64,000 nt of DNA from Flavobacterium sp. (lineage in GTDB: Bacteria; Bacteroidota; Bacteroidia; Flavobacteriales; Flavobacteriaceae), in NCBI GenBank assembly GCA_018401995.1, contig JAGYJR010000005.1, forward strand, positions 1 through 64,000, in the 5' to 3' direction. The translations under genes and the position numbers were made by a program. Under the pieces are notes generated by a model. The model saw only the letters and a program-made list of their open reading frames with translations. It did not search any database and was not told where the DNA came from. Below are positions 53,965-63,365 of the stretch, in pieces (position 1 is the stretch's first letter; each line of letters starts with the position of its first letter).

Positions 53965-54552
53965 ATGGAATTAGAAGAAATGAAAAATGTGTGGAACAAA
54001 ATGGAAGAAGGAAAGAAAAACATTCCATTTCAAATTAGCGAACCTTCACTACTTGAATACAATAAAATAACTAACATCTTTAAGATAAGAGAAATTATTG
54101 GATTAGTGATTGCCTATACTATCGCAGGGCTTGTTCTATACAATTTTAATAATTTGGATAATTGGTATTTACGTTTATTTGGCTGTGCTTTGGTTATTTA
54201 TCTTTTGATAATGCCTATTTACACTTTATTTGTGACTTGGAAAATAAAACATATTGATTTAGTAAAATCAAATTTCAAGAATGTATTTGAGCAAATTTAT
54301 AAAGCAAAAAGCAATTTGAAGAAAGCGGAAAAAATAAGCTTCATAACAAGTCCGCTTCTTTTCTTTGCATCCATCGTAGTCCTAACAAAATTATTTACAG
54401 ACAAAAACCTCTTTACTTTAAATATTCAATTACCTGTGATTTTTCTAATAGTAGTTGCATTTTTAGGTGCAATAATTTTCAATGTTTGGGCTTTCAAAAA
54501 TAGAGATAAAGAATTCAAATCTGTTAAACAATTACTTGAAGATAAAAACTAA
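53965..54552 (+). CDS. Membrane protein cotranscribed with sigma factor (possible anti-sigma)
   Basis: The start is set at the ATG MELEEMKNVWNKMEEGKKN rather than the overlapping TTG. The 195-residue protein has a cytosolic N-terminal helix and four membrane segments (EIIGLVIAYTIAGLVLYNF; LRLFGCALVIYLLIMPIYTLFVTW; ISFITSPLLFFASIVVLTKLF; LPVIFLIVVAFLGAIIFNVWAF). A cytosolic N-terminal domain before membrane helices, next to an ECF sigma gene, fits an anti-sigma factor, although no zinc-binding motif is seen. Confidence 0.65.
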   Translation: MELEEMKNVWNKMEEGKKNIPFQISEPSLLEYNKITNIFKIREIIGLVIAYTIAGLVLYNFNNLDNWYLRLFGCALVIYLLIMPIYTLFVTWKIKHIDLVKSNFKNVFEQIYKAKSNLKKAEKISFITSPLLFFASIVVLTKLFTDKNLFTLNIQLPVIFLIVVAFLGAIIFNVWAFKNRDKEFKSVKQLLEDKN

Positions 54553-54570
54553 TAATAAAAGCATAATATT

Positions 54571-54756
54571 ATGACAGAAAACAAAAAACGAAATGTCGGA
54601 AATGGAATTGGCATTGGTGCAGCACTAGGTGTTGCATTTGGAGCAGCTTACGGTAATCAATCTGGTAACTTAAAGGAAAGTATTGCATTAGGACTTGTGA
54701 TTGGCGTTGCTCTCGGAGCAATTTTCGACTTTACAATTAGAAAGAAAAAAAACTAA
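54571..54756 (+). CDS. Small glycine-zipper membrane protein
   Basis: A 61-residue protein: VGNGIGIGAALGVAFGAAYGNQSGNLKESIALGLVIGVALGAIFDF contains two glycine-zipper helices. It is probably a small membrane protein in the sigma-factor operon. Function unknown. Confidence 0.65.
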   Translation: MTENKKRNVGNGIGIGAALGVAFGAAYGNQSGNLKESIALGLVIGVALGAIFDFTIRKKKN

Positions 54757-54769
54757 ATGAAACAACAAC

Positions 54770-54802
54770 GAACCGCTAACAGCCGTAACTGTTGCACAAC
54801 TA
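54770..54802. repeat. Second attC-like end, partial
   Basis: GAACCGCTAACAGCCGTAACTGTTGC lies right after the glycine-zipper stop. It resembles the left arm (GCTATAACAGC) of the 53198 palindrome and has an inner AACAG/CTGTT pairing. No full right arm follows, so the element is truncated or unrelated. Confidence 0.35.
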
Positions 54803-54842
54803 CTATTTTTCAAAATAAAATCTCAAAAAACATAAAATTCCG

Positions 54843-54879
54843 ACCTCGTTTAAGCCCTTTTAAGCGAGGTTTTTTTTTA
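54843..54879 (+). terminator. Intrinsic terminator behind the sigma operon
   Basis: ACCTCGTTTAAG and TTTAAGCGAGGT form a stem with one bulge, then a run of Ts. Confidence 0.8.
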
Positions 54880-54983
54880 GTCCCTATACAAAATTAAAAA
54901 TTTCGAGTGCTTAAATTTGAAATTATGAAGTCTGTAAATACCCGATAGCGCGGAATTGCATTCCGTGCCCACAATCAAAAAAA

Positions 54984-55007
54984 AATCCCAATCTTTCGAT
55001 TGGGATT
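54984..55007 (-). terminator. Intrinsic terminator behind glutamine synthetase
   Basis: AATCCCAATC, loop TTTC, GATTGGGATT with an A tract on the plus strand (T tract on the minus strand), 11 bp after the glutamine synthetase stop. Confidence 0.85.
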
Positions 55008-55017
55008 GCTATTCTAA

Positions 55018-57204
55018 TTACTTCGTAAACAACAATTCACGATATTTTGTTAATGTCCACATTTCGTCGTCTACTAACAATTCTAGTTTGTCGGCGTGGT
55101 AACGAATTTGGTCAAAATACGGTTTAACTTTATCGCAATAAGCCGCAGCCATTTTTTCGGTATTAGCTAAGGCGTTTGCTTTTTTACGTTCTTGCGTCAT
55201 GGCTTCTACTTTAGAATTAATGCCTTCAATATGACCCGAAATTTCTTTGATTAAGTTAATCTGTTCGCCAGCAATTTTTTCGAAATCTTTACCAAAAATC
55301 TCTTTCAATCCTTTTACGTTTTCGATTAACACGTTTTGGTATTTAATTGCTGTTGGCACCACATGGTTTCTAGCAATATCACCCAACACACGACCTTCAA
55401 TTTGGATTTTCTTCACATATTCTTCCAATTCAATTTCATATCTTGATTCCACTTCCACGTGATTCATTACGTCCATTTCACTAAAAACGGCAACCGCTTT
55501 TTTAGAAACTTTCGCTTTCAACGCTTCTGGAGTGGTTTTATGATTGCTTAATCCGCGTTTTTTTGCTTCTACTTCCCAAGCTTCACTATAACCATCGCCT
55601 TCAAATAAAATAGCTTTGGTTTGTTTGATATATTCTCTTAATACGTTGAAAATAGCTTCGTCTTTCTTCAAATCTTTCTTTTCAATCAAAGCATCTACTT
55701 CCGCTTTAAAATCTTTCAATTGCTTAGCAACAATCGTGTTCAAAGTAGTCATAGAAACGGCACAGTTTGCAGAAGAACCAACGGCTCTAAATTCAAATTT
55801 ATTTCCTGTGAAAGCAAATGGAGATGTACGGTTTCTATCGGTATTATCCAACATCACATCTGGAAGTTTTCCAACTACGTTTAATTTTAAATCTGTTTTT
55901 TCTTCTGGCGATAATTTTCCTTTAGAAACACCTTCTAATTCCGCTAAAACTTTGGTTAATTGTTGACCAATAAATACCGAAATTATTGCTGGTGGCGCTT
56001 CATTAGCTCCTAAACGGTGGTCATTACTTGCCGAAGCAATAGAAGCACGCATCAATTCTTCATAATCATGAACCGCTTTAATCGTATTGATGAAAAACGT
56101 TAAGAATTGTAAGTTGCTCATTGGCGTTTTCCCTGGGCTCAACAAGTTCACACCTGTATCAGTTGCCAAAGACCAGTTGTTGTGTTTTCCTGAACCATTT
56201 ACACCTTTGAACGGTTTTTCATGGAACAAAACTTTGAAATCGTGACGCTCTGCTACTTTCTGCATAACATCCATCAATAACGAGTTGTGATCCACCGCTA
56301 AATTCGTTTCTTCGAAAATAGGTGCCAATTCAAATTGGTTCGGCGCCACTTCATTATGACGCGTTTTTACTGGAATTCCCAATAACATACATTCGTTTTC
56401 CAAATCGCGCATGTATTGTAACACTCGCGTTGGAATAGAACCAAAATAATGATCTTCTAATTGTTGCCCTTTGGCAGAAGTATGACCTAATAAAGTTCTT
56501 CCAGTTGCCAAAATATCAGGTCTTGAAGTAGCTAAAGCGCTATCAATCAAGAAATATTCTTGTTCCCAACCTAGAGTTGGTGTTACTTTTTTAACATTTT
56601 TATCGAAATATCTAGCTACATCAATAGCAGCAGAATCAATGGCATGCAACGCTCTCAATAATGGTGTTTTATTGTCCAATGCCTCACCAGTATACGAAAC
56701 AAAAACCGTTGGAATACATAAAGTTGTTCCAAAGATAAACGCTGGCGATGTTGGATCCCAAGCCGTATAACCTCTAGCTTCGAATGTATTACGGATGCCA
56801 CCATTTGGGAAAGAAGAAGCATCTGGTTCTTGTTGTACCAATTGACTTCCACCAAATTTTTCAACTGGATCACTTCCATCGAAAGAAGTTTCGAAGAAGG
56901 CATCGTGTTTTTCAGCAGTTGTTCCTGTTAACGGTTGAAACCAGTGTGTGTAATGGGTTACGCCTTTTGAAAGCGCCCATTCTTTCATTCCTAGCGCGAT
57001 GTATTCCGCCATTTTTCGGTCGATTTTGGTACCGTTTGCTGCATCTTTAACCGCTTTGTAAGCATCTGGAGTTAAAAATTGACGCATGGCTTTGTCTCCA
57101 AAAACATTGGTTCCAAAAATAGCTGATTTACGATCTAGTTCTTCTACTTCTACTGGTTTACGATCGGTAGCGCGTTGTAAAGCTTGAAATCGAAATGTTG
57201 ACAT
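55018..57204 (-). CDS. glnN: Glutamine synthetase type III
   Basis: The start is set at MSTFRFQALQRATDRKPVEVEEL; the ORF track adds 17 residues that overlap the promoter. The 728-residue GSIII makes glutamine from glutamate and ammonia with ATP. Seen: the GSIII N-terminal domain with VFGDKAMRQFLTPDAYKAV and TGTTAEKHDAFFETS, then LFHEKPFKGVNGSGKHNNWSLATDTGVNLL (ammonia/ATP site), SIASASNDHRLGANEAPPAIISVFIG and DNTDRNRTSPFAFTGNKFEFRAVGSSA. Type III enzymes are typical of Bacteroidota and cyanobacteria. Confidence 0.97.
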   Translation of the reverse strand: MSTFRFQALQRATDRKPVEVEELDRKSAIFGTNVFGDKAMRQFLTPDAYKAVKDAANGTKIDRKMAEYIALGMKEWALSKGVTHYTHWFQPLTGTTAEKHDAFFETSFDGSDPVEKFGGSQLVQQEPDASSFPNGGIRNTFEARGYTAWDPTSPAFIFGTTLCIPTVFVSYTGEALDNKTPLLRALHAIDSAAIDVARYFDKNVKKVTPTLGWEQEYFLIDSALATSRPDILATGRTLLGHTSAKGQQLEDHYFGSIPTRVLQYMRDLENECMLLGIPVKTRHNEVAPNQFELAPIFEETNLAVDHNSLLMDVMQKVAERHDFKVLFHEKPFKGVNGSGKHNNWSLATDTGVNLLSPGKTPMSNLQFLTFFINTIKAVHDYEELMRASIASASNDHRLGANEAPPAIISVFIGQQLTKVLAELEGVSKGKLSPEEKTDLKLNVVGKLPDVMLDNTDRNRTSPFAFTGNKFEFRAVGSSANCAVSMTTLNTIVAKQLKDFKAEVDALIEKKDLKKDEAIFNVLREYIKQTKAILFEGDGYSEAWEVEAKKRGLSNHKTTPEALKAKVSKKAVAVFSEMDVMNHVEVESRYEIELEEYVKKIQIEGRVLGDIARNHVVPTAIKYQNVLIENVKGLKEIFGKDFEKIAGEQINLIKEISGHIEGINSKVEAMTQERKKANALANTEKMAAAYCDKVKPYFDQIRYHADKLELLVDDEMWTLTKYRELLFTK

Positions 57205-57244
57205 AAAGTTGTGTGTTTTGTAGTTATACCCTTGAAAAGATGTG

Positions 57245-57252
57245 CAAATATA
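57245..57252 (-). promoter_or_regulatory. -7 box of glutamine synthetase promoter
   Basis: On the minus strand TATATTTG, followed by CACATC, about 40 bp before the start codon, fits the flavobacterial -7 consensus. Confidence 0.55.
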
Positions 57253-57313
57253 CAAATAATTAAATGCAATTACATTTTAACCCCTATTTTTTTAGGGGTA
57301 AATTATTTTTTAT

Positions 57314-57321
57314 TACTTTTG
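57314..57321 (+). promoter_or_regulatory. -7 box close to the DUF1543 start
   Basis: TACTTTTG ends only 4 bp before the ATG at 57326. If used, the mRNA would be leaderless or nearly so, or translation begins at the later in-frame ATG (57347). Confidence 0.5.
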
Positions 57322-57325
57322 CCTC

Positions 57326-57889
57326 ATGGAAAATCATTTTTTATACATGGTAATGTTAGGCTGTACGCCAAAAGGTCGCTTTACAGAACAACACGATATT
57401 TTTTTTGGCATTGGAAGTAGTTTGAAAGAATTGGTTCCTGACATGAATACTTTTTGGCCAGAAGCTAAAGGAAGAATCCATATTGACGCTTGGCAAAAAA
57501 TAACTTTTGCAGATGGTTATACCATTGAAGTGGTTTCGAAAAACGAAAAAACTACTCAAGAAGAACAAGTATTCTTTCTAAACTTAGGCGGTTACAAAGA
57601 AGGAGAATTTGAAGAATACCATTATAAAATTGTGACAGTTGCTAAAACAAAAGCCGAAGCTATTAAAAAAACCAAACAAACTACTTTTTACAAACATTGC
57701 GGTTTCAAAGGCGCCGAATCGCATATTGACGATAAATATGGTGTTGATGTAGATGACATTCACAATATTGAAGATATTCTTTCGGATAAGTTCAAATCGG
57801 AATTCACTCTAAAAATAACAAAAACCAATGCGACTTTCGAAGACGAAAAACACATTGGTTATTTAAAAATTGATAAGATAAATGTTTAA
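57326..57889 (+). CDS. DUF1543 family protein
   Basis: A 187-residue protein. The N-terminus YMVMLGCTPKGRFTEQHDIFFGIGSSLKELVPDMNTFWPEAKGRIHIDAWQKI is the DUF1543 signature, and the second half (GYKEGEFEEYHYKIVTVAKTKAEAIKKTKQTTFYKHCGFKGAESHIDDKYGVDVDDIHNIEDIL) repeats the fold. It starts at 57326 by length match to the family, with 57347 as an alternative. Function unknown. Confidence 0.85.
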   Translation: MENHFLYMVMLGCTPKGRFTEQHDIFFGIGSSLKELVPDMNTFWPEAKGRIHIDAWQKITFADGYTIEVVSKNEKTTQEEQVFFLNLGGYKEGEFEEYHYKIVTVAKTKAEAIKKTKQTTFYKHCGFKGAESHIDDKYGVDVDDIHNIEDILSDKFKSEFTLKITKTNATFEDEKHIGYLKIDKINV

Positions 57890-57891
57890 AA

Positions 57892-57916
57892 AAAAGAGCT
57901 GATTTTCAGCTCTTTT
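57892..57916. terminator. Bidirectional intrinsic terminator
   Basis: AAAAGAGCTGA, loop TTT, TCAGCTCTTTT between convergent genes. Confidence 0.9.
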
Positions 57917-57919
57917 CTC

Positions 57920-58441
57920 TTATAAATTTATTTCTGCTACATTTTTATCATCGATACCGTAATAGTTAATTACAGCTTCATAATCTTTCGTATCTACTGG
58001 ATTAGCAGTTCTATTACCAAAGAAAGCTGGAATTACAACTACTCTAAATGTCTGGTTCAATCTAAAATCACTTGACAAACCAGGTAAATCAAATCCAAAT
58101 AAAGTTACTTCTGCATCAAAACGTGTAAAATCGTTTTGGTAACCAAAATCTAAGGTTCCATCATCAAAATAATAAGTTTCTGGCAATAATTTCCAAATAG
58201 CTCCTGCTGAAGAATTTCCAGCTTGACGATAAACTAAAACCATATCAGAACTATAAATACTATGCGGAAAATTTAACAATACAGTATATCCATTCCCTGA
58301 AGTAAAGTTCACATTATTGTATTGAAAAACTTCACTAATAGTATCGCTATCGAAAGTATCTTGAACCACAACCTCTTCACGAACACAACTTTGTAGCGTT
58401 ATCATCCCGATAAAAGCTAACAATAAAGTAATTTTCTTCAT
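57920..58441 (-). CDS. Lipoprotein of unknown function
   Basis: A 173-residue protein with a lipoprotein signal (MKKITLLLAFIGMITLQSC, lipobox LQSC). A beta-rich domain follows (FTSGNGYTVLLNFPHSIYSSDMVLVYRQAGNSSAGAIWKLLPETYYFDDGTLDFGYQNDFTRFDAEVTLFGFDL). It is common in Flavobacteria and sometimes mislabelled as an enzyme; nothing here supports a catalytic role. Single gene, ending in a shared terminator. Confidence 0.75.
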   Translation of the reverse strand: MKKITLLLAFIGMITLQSCVREEVVVQDTFDSDTISEVFQYNNVNFTSGNGYTVLLNFPHSIYSSDMVLVYRQAGNSSAGAIWKLLPETYYFDDGTLDFGYQNDFTRFDAEVTLFGFDLPGLSSDFRLNQTFRVVVIPAFFGNRTANPVDTKDYEAVINYYGIDDKNVAEINL

Positions 58442-58546
58442 AATCTTTGATTTTTATATTTTTTCTAAATAACTATAACCAATTGTTGTGCCAAAAATTT
58501 AAAATCCAATTATTTAGTATCTTTGAAACTTTAAACAGATTGAAAA

Positions 58547-58687
58547 ATGGGAAGAAATAATCCTAAAAACATTAAAGCACATAACGATAAATTACACAAA
58601 GAGCAAGCCAAAGAAAAGGCTAAAAAAAATGCTCGTGCCGAAAAATTGAAAGAAATAACTAGAAAATTCAACGAAACTAAATCGTAA
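58547..58687 (+). CDS. Small basic conserved protein (46 residues)
   Basis: Too short for the ORF track. ATG at 58547 gives MGRNNPKNIKAHNDKLHKEQ, then Lys/Ala-rich helix (AKEKAKKNARAEKLKEITRK), ending NETKS. It is preceded by a TATCTTTG-like stretch (AGTATCTTTGAAAC) at a promoter distance and ends 3 bp before the YchJ-type gene. The highly charged helix suggests nucleic-acid or ribosome contact. Function unknown. Confidence 0.65.
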   Translation: MGRNNPKNIKAHNDKLHKEQAKEKAKKNARAEKLKEITRKFNETKS

Positions 58688-58690
58688 TTT

Positions 58691-59065
58691 ATGTCGAATT
58701 GCTACTGCGGAAATTCAATTTCGTTTCAAGATTGTTGTGAACCTTATATAATAGGAACAGCAAACGCTCCAACGGCTGAAAAATTAATGCGTTCGCGTTA
58801 TAGTGCTTTTGCAACAGGCGCTGCTGATTATTTGGTAAACACTACCCATATTTCAAAACGCAGATTTCATAACAAAAAAGACATCTTAGCTTGGAGTCAA
58901 TCAAACAAATGGTTAAAATTAGAAGTTCTAGCCTCTAGTGAAACTACCGTAACTTTTAAAGCCTATTATTTAGATGAAAATTTAAAAGCACAAGTACATT
59001 ACGAACACTCGACTTTTAAATTGGAAAATGATAAATGGTTTTATGTGGATGGCATATTTGAATAA
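58691..59065 (+). CDS. YchJ-family SEC-C motif protein
   Basis: A 124-residue protein. The N-terminal CYCGNSISFQDCCEPYIIG is a SEC-C zinc-binding motif. The rest (APTAEKLMRSRYSAFATGAADYLVNTTHISKR; VTFKAYYLDENLKAQVHYEHSTFKLENDKWFYVDGIF) is the NTF2-like YchJ domain. E. coli YchJ carries a second C-terminal SEC-C, absent here, as in other short members. Function unknown. Its end overlaps the convergent transposase gene by 25 bp. Confidence 0.88.
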   Translation: MSNCYCGNSISFQDCCEPYIIGTANAPTAEKLMRSRYSAFATGAADYLVNTTHISKRRFHNKKDILAWSQSNKWLKLEVLASSETTVTFKAYYLDENLKAQVHYEHSTFKLENDKWFYVDGIFE

Positions 59066-59727
59066 AACGCATCTTCTTTCCATTTTAACGGATTTTGTTC
59101 AATATAATTTTGAATGTTATCAAATGATTTCGAATTGCGAATAATGTGATCATGAAATCGGGATTGCCAGGCGAAATTAGGATTGATTTTCCTGCATTCA
59201 AATGAACATCGCCCTTTGTACCATCGAACAATTTTAGAAATCGAATTACCCAACATCGGATTTTTATCACCTGAAAATCCACCGTTTTCAACGCGTAGAG
59301 ACGCGATTAATCGCGTCTCATTATTGTTATTTTTCACATCATTATTATCAGACGCGATAAATCGTGAATTATTCATTTTATCATTATTATCAGACACGAT
59401 AAATCGCGTCTGATCGTATTCACCAACATTATTAGACGCAAGGGAATTGGAAATAATATCAATAATCAAAATCCCATGAACATGATTTGGCATGACCACA
59501 AAATTTCCCAATTCAACCATGGGAAAATGATTTGGAATTTCTAACCAAAATTGTTCTGCCAATTTTCCTATTTCGGATAATTGCATTTCTTGATTTTGAA
59601 TATGTCCAAAAAAATGGTGTCGGTTTTGGGTGCAAATGGTTATGAAATAGGCTCCATTATTTGCGTAATCCCAGGTTTTTAAACGCGCAGAGGAAATGCG
59701 GTATTTGTTTTTAAATTTATTTTGCAT
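59041..59727 (-). CDS. REP-associated tyrosine transposase (RAYT, IS200-like)
   Basis: A 228-residue Y1-type transposase: RLKTWDYANNGAYFITICTQNRHHFFGHI and FVVMPNHVHGILIIDI (the HUH His pair), then a variable insert, then MLGNSISKIVRWYKGRC and FAWQSRFHDHIIRNSKSFDNIQNYIEQNPLKW with the catalytic Tyr. The insert (about residues 100-155) is coded by REP-like palindromes in tandem and reads TRFIVSDNND, SRFIASDNND, TRLIASLRV. A free palindrome of the same sequence lies 110 bp downstream of the gene's start side. RAYTs mobilise REP sequences. Confidence 0.92.
   Translation of the reverse strand: MQNKFKNKYRISSARLKTWDYANNGAYFITICTQNRHHFFGHIQNQEMQLSEIGKLAEQFWLEIPNHFPMVELGNFVVMPNHVHGILIIDIISNSLASNNVGEYDQTRFIVSDNNDKMNNSRFIASDNNDVKNNNNETRLIASLRVENGGFSGDKNPMLGNSISKIVRWYKGRCSFECRKINPNFAWQSRFHDHIIRNSKSFDNIQNYIEQNPLKWKEDAFYSNMPST
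59298..59410. repeat. REP-like palindromes inside the RAYT coding sequence
   Basis: Three copies: the perfect 22-bp palindrome GAGACGCGATT/AATCGCGTCTC (59298-59319), GACGCGATAAATCGTG (59351-59366) and GACACGATAAATCGCGTC (59393-59410), with spacers repeating ATTATTATCA. Together they make a tandem unit of roughly 45 bp, all in frame with the transposase. Confidence 0.8.
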
Positions 59728-59835
59728 GGCGTTGAATATTATATCGTTATGCTAAATAATGAAATTATTATGGGAATTGGAAATTGATTTTTATTTTTTT
59801 TATTTTTTATTTTTTTTTGAATGAATTCAAAAAAA

Positions 59836-59859
59836 AGAGACGCGATAAATCGCGTCTCT
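59836..59859. repeat. REP-like palindrome between RAYT and mutase
   Basis: Arms AGAGACGCGAT and ATCGCGTCTCT with a 2-bp centre AA. It has the same core as the copies inside the RAYT gene and lies 22 bp beyond the mutase stop, where it may also end transcription. Confidence 0.85.
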
Positions 59860-59881
59860 ACGGAAAATATTTTTTGAAATA

Positions 59882-62800
59882 TTACATATTTCTTCGGTAT
59901 TGTCCGCCAACCTCAAACAATGCACTTGTGATTTGTCCTAACGAACACACTTTCGTAGCATCCATTAATTTTTCGAAAATGTTTTGGTTGTTGATGGCTG
60001 CTTCTTGAATTACATTTAATTGTTCGGCTACCTTGTCGGCACTTGTTTTGTGAAGGTTATTCAACATATTAATTTGATATTATTTTTCTTCTTCCGTTGC
60101 ATCGAATTACCTGCAGCAGGAATTACTGTTGTGAACCTTTTGAACTCAAGAAGGTGTTTACTCCAATAATTGGGACCTCCTGTGTGTTTGCCTCAATACA
60201 AGGATTCTTCTGAATTTTACTTCTTTTGATACATCGTTTCCATTGCTCCAAGAACGCTGCCACGTTCTGTAATTCTATCACCCTTGTAAAACAGCTTCTT
60301 CAACTAAATCAGTTAATTCTTCAATAATGAACGAACCTTGAATTGATTTTCGTTTTTGCTAAACCCATCTTTGCCACAATCAACTGAATGGCCATTGCTC
60401 TAATGGACTGATTCTTCTGTTGGTGTTGTAATCGTTTCATCATAAGCATTGGTATGCAACGAATTACAGTTATCGTAAATTGCATATAACGCTTGTAAAG
60501 TCGTACGAATGTCATTGAAATCAATCTCTGTGTGTAATGAACGTCCAGAAGTTTGAATGTGGTATTTCAACATTTGTGCTCTTTCGTTGGCTCCGCTTAT
60601 TTTTCAAGGCTTTCTGCCCAAATCTACGAGCCACACGACCGATTACCGCATATTCTGGACTAATTCCATTTTGAGAAGAAGATAAATTCGGACCGTTGAT
60701 ATTCATTCCACGACTCAAATAATATTCCACGTAAGTGAAACCATTGCTAACGTGAAAGCTAACTGAGTAATTGGATTTGCTCCTGCTTCCGCAATGATAT
60801 CCTGAAATGGAAACTGAATAGAAATTTCGAACATTCTGTTTGATGAAATACTCCTGAACATCACCCATTAAAACGTAAAGCAAATTCCGTAGAGAAAATA
60901 CACGTATTTTGTGCTTGATCTTCTTTTAAAATATCCGTTTGAACTGTTCCACGAACTTGAGCTAAGGTTTTTACTTTGATATCTTGATAGACATCTAAAG
61001 GTAAAACTTGGTCTCCAGTTACTCCTAAAAGCATTAAACCTAAACCAAGTTTCCTTCCAAAGAACCTTGATATCTTGGACGCTCTACTCCTTTTTTCTGT
61101 AGATTTCGTTGATTTTTTTCTTCAACTTCAACTTGAAGATTATTTTCAACAATGTATTTTTCACAGTTTTGATCGATGGCAGCACCGCAAAGAATCCTAA
61201 CAACATTGAGCAGGACCATTAATCGTCATCGAAACCGAAGTTAATGGATGACTTAAATCGAAACCTGAATATAATTTCTTAGCATCATCTAAACAACAAA
61301 TTGAAACTCCAGCATTACCGATTTTTCCATAAATATCAGGACGAATATGTGGATCATTTCCGTATAATGTAACCGAAGCCGCAAAGCTGTTGATAAACGT
61401 TTTATTGGTAATCCCAAGGATACATATTAAACGTTTGTTTGTTCTTTCTGGTCCACCTTCTCCGGCAAACATTCTACTTGATCTTCTCCCTTCGTTTGAA
61501 TGGATACATCCTGATGCAAATGGGAATTCTCCTGGTACGTTTTCTTGTAAATTCCATTTTAAGATTTCACCCTAAGCTTGCATTTTGGTAATGCTACTTT
61601 GGAATTTGAGAATGTGAAAGCGATTCGGTGTGCGTTGCAATTTTAATTTCTTTATCACGAACTTAAAACTATAAACCGGATTTTTGTATTTTTGTTTAAC
61701 TTTTCGTCCCAAGTTAAAATGATTCCCAATAAGGTCAAGGTTCATTTACACGGTCGAATTCAGCTTGAAAGAAGTTTTTGATAAATTGTTCCTGGACCTC
61801 GCTCGGAGGACGATATCTAAACCAGCTTTTGTTAGAGTTGGGATTTACTCGTAACACTTCTCTCTTTAACTGTTTTAAAAATTCCATAATTTTTGAGCTA
61901 CTTATTTGAGAAAGTGCTGTTTCATCATATTTTCTATTGTTTTCTGCAATTTCAGATAAATAACGTGTTCTGTGTGGCGGAATTACGAAAATCTTTTCAC
62001 CTACATTTCACGCGTAATTTCAAAAGTTGATTTAAATCAGCTCCTGTTTTCTCTACAATTTTATCCAAGATGGATTTGTAAAGCGTATTCAGGCCCTGGG
62101 TCGTTGAATTGCGAAGGCGATAGTTCCAAAAATTGGCATCTTATCCGTATCTACATCCCAAAGATTGTGATTGCGTTGGTATTGTTTTTCACATCACGAA
62201 TCGCATCCAAAGCACCACGGTTGTCAAATTTATTTAACGCCACTAAATCAGCGAAATCTAACATATCGATTTTCTAACTGGAGTTGCTGCTCCAAATTCA
62301 GGTGTCATTACATATAACGAAACATCAGAATGATCCATAATTTCGGTATCCGATTGTCCAATTCTGAAGTTTCTAAAACAATTAAATCGTATTTAGCTGC
62401 TTTCAACACTTGAATCGCTTCTGCAACATATTTCGATAACGCTAAATTGATTGACGAGTTGCTAACGAAACGCATATAAACACGAGAATTGTTAATCGTA
62501 TTCATACGAATTCCTATCTCCCAATAATGCACCACCTGTTTTACGCGATGGATCAACCGAAATTAATCCGATTGTTTTTCAGGAAAATCAATTAAAAACG
62601 ACGCACTAATTCATCTACCAACGATGATTTTCCTGCACCACCAGTTCCCTGTGGATTCCAAAACTGGGATTTTTGACGTTTCATTCTTTGGTGAATTATC
62701 AAAACTGATTTTGCAATATCTGGAAAAATTCTCAGCTGCTGAAATCAATCTTGCAATTGCTGTTGGGTTTTTCTCTTCGATATGCGATAATTCTCCTGTA

Positions 62801-63248
62801 AGTTTATCTCCAATTGGATAATCGGAACGTTGAACCTTCAATCGTTAATCATACCTTGTAAACCTAAAGCACGACCATCGTCTGGCGAATAAATTCTTTC
62901 GATTCCGTATTCGTGCAATTCTGAGATTTCAGAAGGTAAGATAACACCTCCACCTCCACCAAATATTTTGATATGACCTGCTCCTTTTTCTTTAAGCAAA
63001 TCGTACATGTATTTGAAATATTCGTTGGTGACCGCCTGGTAGGAAGTCACTGCTATTGCATTTGCATCTTCTTGAATAGCAGTATTTACTACTTCTTCCA
63101 CACTTATCGTGACCCAAGTGAATTATTTCACCCTGCATGAATACCCTACGCATGATATTGATAGCAGCATCGTGTCCGTCGAATAATGACGCAGCCGTTA
63201 CAAATTTCTAACTTTATTTTTGGTTGGTGAAGGTTGTACTTGTTCCAT
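59882..63248 (-). pseudogene. icmF: Fused methylmalonyl/isobutyryl-CoA mutase (IcmF-like), heavily frameshifted
   Basis: Pieces in all minus-strand frames line up in the order of IcmF. From ATG 63248: MEQVQPSPTKNKVR, SLFDGHDAAINIMRRVF, a B12-binding domain ([57 protein letters not shown]), then G-protein chaperone fragments near 62.6-62.2 kb. Mutase fragments follow ([60 protein letters not shown]). It ends AEQLNVIQEAAINNQNIFEKLMDATKVCSLGQITSALFEVGGQYRRNM. Total span fits a protein of about 1,120-1,140 residues, so the gene is complete but split by many single-base indels, probably sequence errors. Confidence 0.85.
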
Positions 63249-63365
63249 TTTATTAGGTTCTTTTTAAAAGTCACGCAATTTACGAATTTAATATTTTTTT
63301 CCATTTATATTTAAAATAATTGATTTGGTGTGTGCATATTATATTTAGTAAAACAAACAAAATAG

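Noticed and set aside
53198-54802. Complete chromosomal integron
   Set aside because: No integron-type tyrosine integrase or attI site is seen; the only tyrosine recombinase belongs to the ssrA element 10 kb away.
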